From Caprella mutica (taxonomy: Eukaryota > Arthropoda > Malacostraca > Amphipoda > Caprellidae): a stretch of DNA of 64,000 nt. Of this stretch, positions 25,250 to 38,200 are shown piece by piece. Location of the stretch: the NCBI GenBank assembly GCA_947561585.1, contig CANNZV010001162.1:229486-293485 (forward strand), written 5' to 3'. The notes beneath the pieces are model-generated. The model was not told where the DNA came from, searched no databases, and saw only the letters and a program-made list of their open reading frames with translations. The first letter of the stretch is position 1. Every line of letters starts with the position of its first letter. Position numbers and translations under genes: made by a program.

Positions 25250-25335
25250 CTCCCTTCGTTGGATTGTTTCCATTGGAATTTTTTCCGGTTATATTTTTCC
25301 CGCGGGGTATTTTATCCGCCGGGGGATTTTTTCCT
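25250..25335. repeat. Short degenerate G/T-rich iterated motif
   Basis: Five loose repeats of a 15-18-bp word of the type ttttccgyygg.at (gtttccattggaatttt, cccgcggggtatttta, tccgccgggggattttt). It resembles the array words at transposon ends elsewhere in the window, but no inverted partner was found. Confidence 0.4.
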
Positions 25336-25734
25336 AAACCCATTATATGCTATCCTTTATATATTATATAACATCCCTCTTCGGTGAAATAAATATTTTA
25401 TTGGACAGAAAATTATCCTCAATCGAGTATGCTATGTACAGATGAATTTATATATAATAAATATTGAATCAAAAATAGAAGTACGTAAGCAGAAAGCACT
25501 TTACTATACGTAGGATACAAAACGATTTTGAAAATCTTTCCAACAACATAAGAAATATGAATATTAAATAGTATAAGCGTGTTATCTACGAACACTGTAC
25601 TGTCCGAAAAATTTAAAATACTCGAATTGTTCCAGAACATTCTGTCCAAGTTTTTTCCGACAGGATATTTACCTTTATGTTATTTGAGAAGAACCAATAA
25701 TACACTTTATCAAGTTTTTCATGAAATTAAAGTA

Positions 25735-27247
25735 GGAGAAGATTGGCAACAATGGGACAATAATTACAAAATCTTAAGCTTGAGACTTAAAAATATATTA
25801 TGAAAATATGCCTTATTTTCTCGTTAAATAAGTAATGTTTTAGAAATTAATGTATACTCTCTCCGTTGACTAGAAAAAGATAAAATAATAAACAAAAAAT
25901 GTCCCAAAGCTGATCCCAAGATAATGGATCCATATAAAAAATCTAAGTACCTATTTAAGTATTTCTTACTAATAGTTTTCATATACCATAATATCTTTTT
26001 CCGATCTAGAGAACTGTTAATTTCAAAACACTGTATTTGAATAGATATGTACTACGTATATACGAACGAAAATGCCTACTCAAGTATGTGGGTTTTTTCA
26101 TCTGATGAATCTCAGACTGAAAAGAAGCAAAATGTGAATATTTATTGCATAATTAATTGTGAACAGAATACTTGATCAATTTAAATTCTGCCTACTGTGA
26201 TATGTTATATAACCTTAGCTTTACAAATTTAAAGCCATTACAGATTTTTTTAATTTAGTGTGGAGACCTTGAACTAATATAAAATCAAAGTTATTATCAA
26301 ATTTATTAGTTTGCTGAACCTCTTACTGTTTCAGCACATAATCGGTTTCAACAGGATCATGTTTTTGTCATTCAGCTTCACCGAAGCAACATAATTTGAT
26401 CTGAATTTAGCCGTCTTCTTTAATATGATATCTCAAAATCGTCATCCATATCTTTTTCTTCAGTGATGATTTGGCTCTGTGTTTAATTCATAAAGGACAT
26501 ATTTTTCAATAACTGGCTCATTTTCTAGAGGCAGGAATTCCTAATTTCTTCGTACAGTTAAAGCATCATCGTTGATTTAATCAGATGAATGATCAGACAA
26601 ATCCAATTCATCTTCATCGGATGAGGATAGTATAGTGGCGGTAATAGTAAGTTTGATGAGGTTAGTAGCAATATATCAACCAATATGGAGAAGCGACAGG
26701 CCATCCCAAGATCTGTTCTTGTTCAAAATCGAGGCATCTTGCATCTGTAACATATATCTGATTGAAAAGAATAAGTAAAATGAAATGTTAGTACGTATTT
26801 TACTCAAAACTGAGTTCATTGGAACCTACTGGGGTTCAGTGGGAAACTGTCGATCCCAGTGTTGACTGTTTTTACTGTCCCAAAGAACCTTATAGCGCCA
26901 TTTTGTGAAATATTGCAAATTACTTATCAACTGAATGAGATTATCCAAATAGAAACAAGGTACGTTAACTATAGATCTATATCCTCATTTTAAGAGTTTC
27001 ATGAAGCACTGACTTATTCAAATAGGTCTTTAATTACATTTTTATTTCCTTACAAAAAATGACTTAACTCACCTGGAAAGTGAATTTGTTATTTACGGTG
27101 CAACCGTCTTAACACTTCATCTATCAGTGATGGGAGTTGGTGAACTGCTAATAGAAGAATACTATACTAGACGATTGACTAAAATTACCTTATATTGAAA
27201 GAGTTATGTAGACTGTCCCATTGTGCCCACTGGTGCCCACTTTACCC
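25735..27247. mobile_element. Decayed pogo/Tigger (Jerky-type) transposon
   Basis: Left end GGAGAAGATTGGCAACAATG and right end (reversed) GGGTAAAGTGGGCACCAGTG..CACAATGGGACAG are flanked by TA at 25733-25734 and 27248-27249. Both ends carry CAATGGGACA. The interior holds a minus-strand transposase relic at about 26350-26680. The 1.5-kb length suits a dead autonomous element. Confidence 0.6.
26350..26680 (-). pseudogene. Transposase C-terminus relic, Tigger/Jerky type
   Basis: The minus strand reads, through stops, an acidic SSSDEDELDLSDHSSD. Then come LENEPVIEKYVLYELNTEP and DIILKKTAKFRSNYVASVKL. This order (Ser/Asp-rich stretch, a GDFVLVE-like segment, an F.I.YL+K+ segment) matches the C-terminal tail typical of Tigger/Jerky DDE transposases as I know them. 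Several in-frame stops show it is dead. The catalytic core was not found. Confidence 0.4.
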
Positions 27248-27559
27248 TACTCTTAATCTGGGATGATAATGAATGAAGCTATAAGGTATGATAGTATCAT
27301 CAGTAAACAAAATAAATTTAAACATATCAGACGACTTAGGAAGATCATTTCATTATTCATAATCAAAAACAAGAAATGTCCCAAGACCGAACCCTGTGTG
27401 TTTGAAAGATATGAGCCCGTGAAATACGAAGCCATTCACACCATAAAAAAAAATCGTAATTTTCTCAATTGGTTATCATGGTTTACCAAGTCAAATACTT
27501 TTTCGGAAATCAAGGGAAACCGAAAATAAAATAAAACCTCTACCCAAATTATCATACTG

Positions 27560-29203
27560 TAGAGCTAGGACATTGGGGCACTTAAAAAAGAGCAGTAGTA
27601 GCGGTCAAAACGAGCACTTGTAGAGCTATAAATTTGCAGTAGGAGCGATAGAAAAGAGCATTTGGAGCACTTATCGGGGCATTTTGGGCATTTATCGGAG
27701 CATTTGAAGCACTTATCAGTGTATTTGGGGACAGTTATTGGTGCATTTGAGGCAGTTTTTGGAGTGTTTCATGCACCGAAAGAAAAAGCGTGTTACTTAT
27801 CAAAGTAAGAATTTTAACGAGGTTTTGTTTTGAAGAGTTTATGGATGAAATATGCAAAAGAATAATCTTTGATTTTTATCCATAAATAATTCATTTTGAA
27901 AAATCATTATGTAAATATGTAAAGCTCAAAAGTATTGTGCAATACTTGAAAAAACATAAGAAAAAGAACAATAGATGTTGAAACCAAAATAACGTATACA
28001 GTACATATAATAATCGGAATCTATATTGAGTCTATAATGTTACAGAAAATTTTAGCATCACATGTTGTTGAAGTTTATTAACAATATAAAACCATTACTT
28101 CCTTAACATTTTTTTTGACACTTCATCGTCTATCTGACCAAATATTTCAATAAAAAGAATAATCTCTATTTCCGTGGAAGTAACAGGGGTACTAACATAG
28201 CGGGAAACATCTTAGGGAGTCAATTCGGGAAAGATTTCAGTCTGTTTTCTTCACTACGCCTTGCAAAACATTCAACCCAGTATTTACTTACTCAAACAAA
28301 TGTACGAAAAAATAAGGTATGTAAAATAAAACAAAGATATTAGCAGCTAAATAGATATGAATTACGTGAAAATCTAGGGTTAATATTAGAATAGTTATAC
28401 CACTTTTTAATTTTTATAGAACTTTTCTAATCAAATAAAATGTATAGGAAAAGAGTAACAAAATTAAATTATTGAAGAAACTGAACAACTATACATTAAC
28501 TCATTAAGTGACAATGATCAAATTAAATCAATGCATGACTAGATAAATGGTAGACATAGAATATATTTGTTAAACCATATAATTTAAAGTTGTCATTGTA
28601 AGAGCTACATGGCCCTTATAGAACGGATATTTTTCGCACGATAAAAGATCGTCCGCTGTACGAGCTTTACCTGTAATATGATTTCTCTTCAACATTTGAA
28701 ATTAGTTAACTATCAAAAAATAATTACGGATACAATTTCTTTGACTGTACCTAGGCAATAGCACACAAACACATACCCTGGTATTTCACTGAAGCTATCT
28801 CTCTATCAATATCAAATTTGCATTTTAATCTATTTTAGTTTAAGTATATTTATACGAACTAATTATTGGTAATATGAAGGATGGGGAAAGAAATGTATAA
28901 ATTAAAAAGGCTACATAAATAAACAGTCTCATTAATCACTGTCAGATAGCTATGTGAAATTAGTTTGATCATTCACGTTTAAGCTTTATGAACCATTAAA
29001 TACACTTAAAAGTGCAGTTGTCCACCCGGTAAGAATGATACAGTTATTTGACATTACTCAATCTTGGTGCGCAATAGAAGTCAACCAGAGTACATATGGA
29101 GCATTTTGGGGCGTTTTGAGCATTTTGGGGCGTTTATAGCGTTAGGAGCATTATGAGCGCTAGTGGCATTTAACTTATAAATGCTCCAATGTCCGAGCCT
29201 TAA
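27560..29203. mobile_element. Putative TIR element with subterminal G-rich arrays
   Basis: The inverted ends (tagagctaggacattggggc and ttaaggctcggacattggag) agree at about 23 of 28 positions. Inside each end lie short arrays of ~18-bp words (gcatttggagcacttatcgg at 27655-27770; gcattttggggcgtttt at 29097-29165), here in direct orientation. The interior is AT-rich with no ORF. No exact target duplication is seen, so the limits are provisional. Confidence 0.45.
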
Positions 29204-30439
29204 TCATAAGCATTACCTATATCTTCCCAACTCGAAATCTAAACTGAGTTTTCCTATATTCAAAGTAAGTATACAGTGGGTAATGGACGGCTTTTTCAAA
29301 AATATATTACTAACAGTTGATAAAATATGTTTCGGTCTACAATAGTTAGCATTACATCTTTTTCCACCTTTGAATATTGCTAGAAATCTTACATCTTTAG
29401 ATAATCTGGAATATACCACTCATCACTAATCTATTTATCAATATACATGAAATTAGTGAAATGGTATCCGATCGATATTTAAATACTCTGATTGGAGCTA
29501 AATCAACCAAGAATGGTTCGTTCTTAAGTGAAAATACCACTTTATGAATTATATCAACTGTCACTGGTTAGTGAGCAAACGAATCAATAAATCTATCCCT
29601 CAACAAGTACGTAAAATGATAATTTGAACAAGAGCAAGCTAGGCAAGATTTTTACCAACATCAGTGAAATATTTTTTTTTTCAGTATTATCCAGAGATAC
29701 AAATCGCTGTCAATAATGTTAATAGTAATTGTTAATTTTTTTAATTTATGACCCGCTCTTACGACTGTGTTAATTACAGTCCAAGTTATTCTAAAAATAA
29801 CCCATGTTCCGTTGAAATCCGTTTACATAAAAAGATTTTTGGGAAACTGTGAATCTTTGTATTTTAAGCCCTGCTAAATTATAAGGCAAAACGTTGTCTT
29901 CTTATAATATATTTTCAATTTTTGATTGTGTATTTACCATATTTATAGAATTAAGAACCTCTCCATACTCATACGTGATAGAAGAGTTCATTTCTGCACT
30001 AACAATTATAATTGTTAGCAATCACCCTTTTGTAAAGGATGTCACGATTTATCACTACTCTGTTTAATTAAACTATTCCATATAATAAAAATTCTATAAA
30101 GCTGCTTTTCATTACATTCAGAAATATATAGAGTCACAGTCCAATCTCAGCGAGTCAATTTGCTCGATAACATATTACAATTTCACCTGCACGCGAGGTG
30201 ACCACGTTTTAAAGGTCAAATTGAATATTGTGATTCGAAACAAGAAATACATTCTATACTATATTATATTGGCCAAACTTTGATGTTGATATAAAGAATA
30301 AGCATTAAGCTATTGAATAATAAATATTTATATATTATTTCATATGTAATTAATAAAATAGTAATAGTACAAAATGTCAGTATATTATACAGTATGACAA
30401 TCGATTAGGTTTTCCAACATAATAATCAAATCCAAGTCG
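29204..30439. other. Spacer, nothing recognised
   Basis: AT-rich. The minus frame 29213-29419 has no motif. Confidence 0.4.
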
Positions 30440-30642
30440 AAATAGAGTAAATTTCCTCTCACATTGTTGTAATTATTACAATAATTTGATGATATAATTA
30501 TTATAATACTTAAAAACATTTCACAATATTTAAGTGATTGCTTGAACAAGTAGCTAAAATAGAATATAGTTATTCAATAGAAAATTAGTTCCATCAATAT
30601 TAAAGAATTTGATCAATAAATGATTAGCACATCATAATATTT
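30440..30642. repeat. Dispersed direct repeat (partner at 36120-36345)
   Basis: Shares gcttgaacaa.tagctaaa, atagttattcaata.a.aatt and tttgatcaataa with 36120-36345 in the same order. In each place a gtcgacgaa-type array follows (30643 and 35940), so both may be copies of one larger element's flank or arm. Confidence 0.6.
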
Positions 30643-32190
30643 AGTCGACAAGACGTTTCGTCGACAAATATTCGTAAAACGGATATTAACACACTGTAAT
30701 GTTTAAAAACATGTACTTTAACAGATAAATGCACCAAACGATTAAATTACAAAATAGAATAATGGTAAGGATGAAATCTCATAAATTCATTCCAATCGTT
30801 TTCTAATTTATTATACTAAACAAGAGCTACATAATATTACTAAACTATTTTATAGTAATCTAAAATACTTTATAAGCAAGATCTAAATTTAAAAAATATA
30901 TCGCACCAAATAATGAAATAATTAAAATCTACAGGATTACATCCATACACAAGAAGCATTCTAAAATTTAATTCTTTGTCTCTAATAAGTAGCCTCGTTT
31001 CACAACTGCCTACTACACTGTGCCATTCGCTTGATTGCAGATCACTATTTTGTTCATAATTAAAATAATATTGATCGTTCAACAGTGAATATTGGCCCCC
31101 TAGAAGATTGCTTCTAGGTTGGAATCTTGCTGAAATATTATTTGAATCCATGCGCAATTTAGAAAGTTCTAAGTGTTATGTATTTTTTAAGGGATTTTAC
31201 TTTCAATCGCTCCATTACAGCTCTGTGAAAATACCAGTAAATAGATGATCTAGTGCTACAAAGAGGGGAAAAACAATAGCAGATCTTTCATAAGGGAGTA
31301 TTCTTCAAGATTTAGCCAAGGAACTGGAGAGGGATGAGATAACTCTAGTTTCTTTGTGGAGAATCCCAACACCAAGCCAAGAAGAGATGAGGGTAAGATT
31401 AGATCGAAGAATTTCCCCTCGTGATATATGAAAAATACGCAGGCAGGTCAAAAAACAGCTAAATGATACTAGTGCCTCCATTTTTGACATGGCTGGCATT
31501 GGTCCTATACAGAGATAGATCCGATACAATGTCTTAAAAATATTTTGTTTCCTTACAGGTTCAGAATTCGAAAATAAGATACCATTTGATAATTCTGAAT
31601 TTTTTCGATTTTAAAGCCAACTAATGGTTTCAAAGAATCACTTTTTGGTAAAAGAATAACCAATAATATCAATAAACATTATATGGCAAGTTTTGTTAAT
31701 AAAATATCGCCAGCTTTCAATTACCGAACACTTGCAGCAGTCGAGCAGTTTGCATTTACCGACTGAAAATGACTTATCAGTGCCAAAACCGAAGATTTAC
31801 ATCTTATTATCATGAAAAGTTGACTTATTGATAGGATACTGTTTTTGATTTTAAAAGTCACAAGCGTTACCCAACCCAAAATTTTAGATTACTTCAAAAT
31901 AATTTGTTATTATTGAGTACTTTAGATTTATTATTAAAGTAAAGATATGACTGAAATTTATTCAATAGTCTGCTTCCTTACCATTATCCTATTTTGTAAA
32001 TTGATTGTTTGATTCATCATTACTCTGTTGAAGTAATTTTGTGCAACATTAGACTATGGTATTATTCCCTTTACGAAAATTGGTCAACGAAATGTCTATC
32101 GACGAAACGTCTGCGTCTGTTGACGAAACGTCTTGTCCACAAAACGTCTGTCGACGAAATGTCCATCAACGAAACGTCTTCTCACGGTTT
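30643..32190. mobile_element. Array-ended element, GACGAAACGTC motif
   Basis: The left end carries gtcgacaagacgtttcgtcg. The right end (32083-32190) carries six tandem variants of tcgacgaaacgtctg in inverted orientation. The 1.5-kb body between them encloses the coding relic at 31280-31517. A third, decayed cluster of the same word lies at 35935-35995. No transposase was recognised. Confidence 0.5.
31280..31517 (+). pseudogene. Unidentified coding relic with one stop
   Basis: The plus frame reads LAKELERDEITLVSLWRIPT, PSQEEMRVRLDRRISPRDI, a TGA, then KIRRQVKKQLNDTSASIFDM..IGPIQR and TAG. The charged, helix-friendly composition and higher GC suggest genuine coding ancestry. A single stop breaks it. 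The antisense frame 31305-31529 is its shadow. No family was recognised; it could be transposon cargo or a host-gene fragment. Confidence 0.4.
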
Positions 32191-32769
32191 TTCTACGGTA
32201 TGCAATTTGAGAATATCCACCTAGCGCCCAGCAGGTCATTTGCAAGATATGTTGACCGCGATAGGTGAAATCCATGGTAGCGAAATGTCAAGATAACCTG
32301 ATTGGATTTCAGATTCTTTAATCAATCGAAAACTTCAGCAAATAAAGAATGGGAAACAGAGATTTTACATCAGTAACACTTTTTAAAGCAGAAATGTCTA
32401 CCTCATCGGCAACCCATTCTTGTTCAGATAGTGAGCTGACGACAGTGAAAGAATGTTAAAGATGATAAAAATTGACTTCTCTTTATATGTAGATAATAGA
32501 TTTCATCATCCAACCCTTGCTTCATGGGGCATTCATTTAATTTTACATACAATAGCCTTAATACAAACAACATCATTTTCGACCATAATTAAGACCACAG
32601 GAACGTTAATCTAAAGCCTGAAATTAGTTAAGTTATTTTTCATGCTGCCTTTGATATATTGCGTACGCACAGCGCAATCGATCGATAGTTGTTCTACATG
32701 ACGATGAATCCACAAACGATGGATCGATATATAAAGAAGCGAAACCGGCCGATAGCGCAGATCGATCGT

Positions 32770-33330
32770 CTGATGGTGCATAACGTACTCATTTAAGAAT
32801 AGATATCTCTCGCGGAAATTAGTATGGGGGGAAATAATTATTTCTTTCCCCATCAATATCACCAATATAGATAGACTTTTTAAAAACACAAATCAAAAAT
32901 AATTGGTATTAATAGGTAGTTACTCTATATGGTTTGGATAATTCAATTTTATTCAATCACGAAATATTCTTTTTATACAAATAGAAATAGTGATTTAGAT
33001 ATATCGAATTCTATACCAACAGAACTATTAGTATTTACATGTTATATTTTTGGCACAATGTTCATGAAACGATAGAAAAATATTAATTATTAAAAAGTTA
33101 AATTAGTCAAGCATTTTAATTTTTCGCAATATAACATTCCTTAAAACCAGCAATCCAGTTTGTTTTATAAACATTTTTTTTACTGATTCATATATTTATT
33201 AATGCTACATAATTATTTATAATTTAATTAGGGGATTGAATCAATGTGATAGACAAGCGTGCACGGTAAATTCTGTGTTACTTCAACACGTTGCCTACAT
33301 GTTTGAAAAAATGACTTACTTTTAAACACA
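32770..33330. repeat. Inverted segmental copy of 62430-62970
   Basis: A ~560-bp stretch whose reverse complement recurs at 62430-62970. Markers: ttccgcg..aaattagtatggg, ttctataccaacagaacta, ttaatttaattrggggatt and acttcaacacgttgcctaca. The 62-kb copy is broken by a TA-flanked element right after tgactta, and this copy shows the empty site. Confidence 0.75.
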
Positions 33331-35519
33331 ACCTTTCGAGAACTGCGAGCGTCCAAGAACTGCTCGACTTTTTCAGACTCGTAAGCTTAACCACTATTTA
33401 CAGAGTGAATGTTGAGTATTATCGAAGCGATGAAAGTTATAAGAACAATAAAGAGAGCCACTCTAGGTTTGGTTCCAGTAGGGTTTCTGTCATAATTCAA
33501 TTATGTACAATCAGTTTGAATTCGATTCATTGAGTGCATTCATTGATTATTTGGTTATGAAGCAGAGCTAGTTTTATGAATTCATTTTAAAATACATCAT
33601 ACTCAATATCTTCGAGGTGTATTTAAAAATTTCTTGATAATACATGCTTCAATTGGAGTAATTTCATCGATTGGTGAGTGAATGCTCTTTTCAAATGCAC
33701 ATTATTACCGATAACACATACCACACTATTCAGAAGATTGAAATTATCATAGTACTATTTTATGAATTATAGCATACTTGATTATTGGAATTCTAACACT
33801 GATGTACTGTTGAATTCTTTTCCGTTTCATGTTATGTTAACTATAGTATGAATGATTGAAAATTCATTTGATACTTTCACATCTAATATCATATTTTAAA
33901 TTGGAAAATGGATATATTGTGGATTACATTTTGAGTATTTCAGCGATTGATGATCTTTCTTATTTGTATTATTATTGAATTAAAACTGAACAAAATCATT
34001 GTACAAATCTGAACATATGTGTCAATTATTGTAAGCCTGTTCGATAAGATACATCGATTGGAGTAAATAATATATTGAATTAAATTATTCAAAGGAACTT
34101 ATATATTCATGGGGAATTCAGTTCAGAGAAATTTAGTATATTTTGGAGATAAAAGTGAAGAGTCTGCAAGTCAATACTTTGAATCTAATTTAGATAAGTT
34201 TGTGATGTCAGTGAAATGGCCTGTAGTATAGAAACACTTTTTTTGATATTGATGTGACATTACCTGTAGAAAGTTCTGCAAGTACATCGGATTGAAGAAC
34301 AAGAAAATTCAGGAGAAAATATTGATGTTTACAGGTGGCAATAAACCATAGAGCTTTTGAATATTTTGGGAAAACGAATGTTTCAAAGTTTTTAAAGTTT
34401 TATGTACTTTTAAATGGAAAACTTATCTACAATTAGTGACTAAAGGCCGATCTGATGTATAAACTAGCCTTTTGTTTATAAGAGGCAACAATCAAAAAGC
34501 CGTTAAAAAGGGCTATTTTTTACTATTTTTCAACTTAATCTTTCTCTAAAGATTTTTCTACCTCGATTATTTAGTTCAATCATTTCCTTAAGCATAATTT
34601 ATTTATGAGTTAACAATATCTCTCAATTGGAACATTATAAACCAATCTTTAGAGTTGGCAAAGTACTTATACGCAATGACAAAATTATCCAATTGGTTGT
34701 AACTCCAAATTAAAAAGTGCAACTCTCAGGTGATTTGATCCATCAGAGTCAAATAACCCATAACTCACCTCAAGGTCTTGACTGTAAGTCCAGTTACATG
34801 CTAACCCTATTCCTAAACCAATCAATAGTATGAGATTATAGAATTCAAACTCTGTTATAATGTCAAATTTTTGGCTTTTTTCCTTGCTAACAACCGGGAT
34901 TTGATCAATCCGAACTCTCCACACTTTGTGTGTGGCAGGGAAGATGGTCCTTCTTGATGATTTCCTTCCTCTTGATGTTCAGTTCAATTGTAACTGTACA
35001 GAGAAGTTTTGTCAACGGTGGTTCATTGATTTCGCTTGTTTGGTATTCAATCATGTTTATGTATTACTCGATTCAATGAGAGAAGGAATTTTGAATACCC
35101 GAATTCCAACTATATTGTTTTCTCTAGCTTTCAGTATTATCTAGTCTCCATCCAAGTTCTCTGACAAAGCTTCCTTCTTCTTGTATCATCACCAGTAAGA
35201 TGTTTTTAGGTGTTGCTAAATTCACAACATCATCACTGAGATACAGATAATGGAGCCAAACACGTTCACAAATTGCTGGTTTTGCTAAAAAATCTCAGCA
35301 GACAAAGGTAGATTTATTTATAGGTTTTCGAGATATTCAATCTCGAAAATTGAAGATTTAGAGATATGTAATCCATTTATTCTAACATAAACTTTTCTAT
35401 TTTTCTATCTATTTTTGACTTCCTTTTTGTACTCAAATACATTTTTCCATATTGTCAATATTTTATAAAAATAATAGCTATATGAATTTTCTTAAAAACC
35501 TAGAAATAAATCTGTTTTA
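33331..35519. other. Spacer with unassigned frames
   Basis: The minus frame 34685-34924 (ILLIGLGIGLACNWTY..) and plus frame 34926-35144 are slightly less AT-biased but match nothing I know. Otherwise no features. Confidence 0.35.
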
Positions 35520-35591
35520 ACTGTACTTTCAATAGTTGTTGAAATAAACGAATTTAAAGTTGGGTAGAAATTTTTGTGGGTCACCCTGTAT
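35520..35591 (-). mobile_element. Solo mariner-type end
   Basis: Reading leftwards from about 35591: TACAGGGTGACCCACAAAAA, then tttctacccaac. This is the style of mariner termini. No partner end was found nearby. Confidence 0.45.
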
Positions 35592-35934
35592 AGTGACAGC
35601 TTCACAAGCAACTCACAGTAGCAGACTGATTCTATTATGTATATAGAATATTTGAAATAAAGTGAGACCAACACCAAAGAAATTTTTTTCTTGTGTGACT
35701 GATAATTATTGTGCACAAAAAATAGAATTAAAATAGAGTTCGTAAACTGACACAAATGATGCACAAATAATAACATTATATGAGTTATTTCAGTTAAATT
35801 CCAAAACGTTTAACCAATATTTATGTAGAATATTGTGTAAAAGTTTTTTATACTCATATATGCAAGTTCATCTATATATAATTTCATCTTGACATATGAG
35901 ATAAATTTGTTTACCTTTTCAAATAGTCATATTT

Positions 35935-36000
35935 TTCGGCGAATGTGTCGTTCAGAGAATGTGTTGTCGACGAAAGTATTTTCGGTGAATGGACTGGTCA
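35935..36000. repeat. Decayed GACGAAAG/GAATGTGTC array
   Basis: Four loose copies of a ~16-bp word (ttcggcgaatgtgtcg, gttgtcgacgaaagta, ttttcggtgaatggac), related to the array at 32083-32190. Confidence 0.5.
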
Positions 36001-36349
36001 CCCTTATTTACTATAATGAGAACTTATACCTGTTTAAAAATTAATTTAAAAAATAATTACTATAATTAGAAAATATGTCATTTTGAAAATTTATTGACAT
36101 TTTCAAACACTCGACGGCACCTCAAGATATCAATTCGATTTCCACATACCACTGTAATTATTAATATGATTTCAAATGGTAATTAATTAATTATAAAACC
36201 TCTTAATAATTCCACATTTTAAACGTGGCAGCTTGAACAAATAGCTATAACGGTATAGTAATTCAATACATAATTAGCTTCCTCTATATTAATTTGTTTG
36301 ATCAATAATTGTTTGTTTGTTTGATCAATAATCTATTCAGTTCATTTCA

Positions 36350-37275
36350 CATTTGACTATAGCATGCTTGAAACCCAGTACAAAATAAGGAGCAGTATAG
36401 CAGTCGTGTTTCTAAGGTGTTCTGCAGTTTCAGCATTTCATCAGATGATCTGTGCGCTTTACTTAATTATTGTTGTCCCTATCTGCCAAGGCCGTTGTAG
36501 AATTGTGGCAGATACGAGTATTAAGGTGTTTGAATCCGCAGAAAACTCCAAAGAATAAAGCGTAAAAATTCATCGGAGTTTATAGTAGTTCATTTTGAAT
36601 ATTATTATCTAGCAGCATGTCATTGCTCATGAACTATAAACCAACATTTATGTTTTATTTATATACCTAAATACAGTGGTTGTAAAACTATTTAGCATAC
36701 CTACAATTGTTTTTTTTTCTAAAATTATATAAATTCAAATTTGATGAAATTCAAACTTAATCTGCGAATGTACATTATCTATCCAAAAATGAAATTCAGA
36801 CGGAAAAAGTCTTTGTTGACAATTATTTGTAAGCAAATAAAATCAAACAAGTCATATGCATAATTGTTTTTTCATCTAATTAAAAGATAGCTCATTGCTT
36901 AAGACTGTATAGTGTAGAGTAGTATACAAGTAGTATACAAGTAGTAGCATATTTCATAAAATATGAATTTAACAAAGTTTATATTTTATGTTAAACAATA
37001 TGTAAATAAAAGACAATATGTAAGTAAAATATGTAAATGATAACACGTGTGAAACACTGTTTGGGTTGCTTCTTGAATACAGTTTTCAAATTGTTAATCC
37101 AAAGAATTGTCAGGAAATTTACTATTTGGGCTGTCGTGAGAAAACCAATGTGCCAAATAGTCATAGATTAGTTACCCACTCTATATATCGAGCCATGAAT
37201 TGAACGCAAATAATTGTAAAGGTAAAATGATTAGTATGCATGTCGTTCGTTAACTTTGAGGAATTAAATGTGTTT
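36350..37275. other. Spacer, nothing recognised
   Basis: The 64-codon plus frame at 36364 has no motif. Short direct repeats agtatacaagt occur near 36925-36945. Confidence 0.4.
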
Positions 37276-37279
37276 TTAA

Positions 37280-37776
37280 CCCTATTGAGTTTGACTATCA
37301 GAATGAACTGAAAGGTTTGACTATGTGTCAAAAAACAAATGTCATATTTATAAACCTACAGTAGTTACCGTATTTTTTACAAGCTATTAGTGAAAATATA
37401 AAACATATATAGAGAAATAAATATATTGGTATATAAGATATCGGCAACTGAGAGGGCAGATATGTGACTGGGTGGAGTGTGACCCAATCACAGCTCGCGC
37501 ATGTGTCTGTTCTCTATGAAAACGTGGACGACAGTGTGTTGAGTGGTTAGCTAGCTGTATTTCAACGGTGTCCCACGTCACCACAATAGATGAATTTACT
37601 AATTTACGTTATTTACGGTGATACGTAAATACTTTTTTTTAAATACAAAAATATTTTTGGTATTTATGTAGAAAAAAAAGGTCAAAAAAGGCCGGAAAAT
37701 TTAAAAGAATGACATGAAAGATAGAAAGTAATTTAGAAAGGACGTGCTTAGAAAACACACGTCAAACTCATTAGGG
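37280..37776. mobile_element. PiggyBac-like MITE, complete copy (497 bp)
   Basis: Flanked by TTAA on both sides (37276-37279, 37777-37780). Terminal repeats are CCCTATTGAGTTTGACTATC and, reversed, CCCTAATGAGTTTGACGTGT. TTAA duplications with CCC-starting ends are diagnostic of piggyBac. The interior carries the same ACCCAATCACAGCTC hairpin region as 23195-23718 and no ORF. Confidence 0.85.
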
Positions 37777-37780
37777 TTAA

Positions 37781-38200
37781 AAGAATAGTTTCATATTGAA
37801 ATTATGTGCAACGATTTCTCTTCCCCTAAGAATGAAAATCATGCAAAGTTATTGGCCGTGGGTCATTAAAAAATATAATAGTATTGCAGAAGATAGACTA
37901 TATTAATGGAAAATATACATTATCCTTTATTATCAGTAATCAATTAGGCTTGGTACACAACGAAATTTGAAAATGAAGTACAGTTAATCAGTTTGGACAA
38001 CTGGACATTCAGTATAAATTGTTTGAATAAAGAAATAAACGTTGTTAAGAAAAATTTTTATTATCATACATAATCATAAATCTCTTCACACACCTAATGT
38101 TTAACTCAATAAAATACATTTGATATAAATAAATTAATAAAAATACAGTGTACAAACAATAGCATATAGATATACCCAATGCAAGTTAATTTATGGTGGC
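37781..38200. other. Spacer, nothing recognised
   Basis: AT-rich, no supportable feature. Confidence 0.4.

Noticed and set aside
27253..27529. Overlapping 60- and 88-codon frames on both strands
   Set aside because: AT-driven composition, no motif, adjacent to a transposon end. A gene is not supported.
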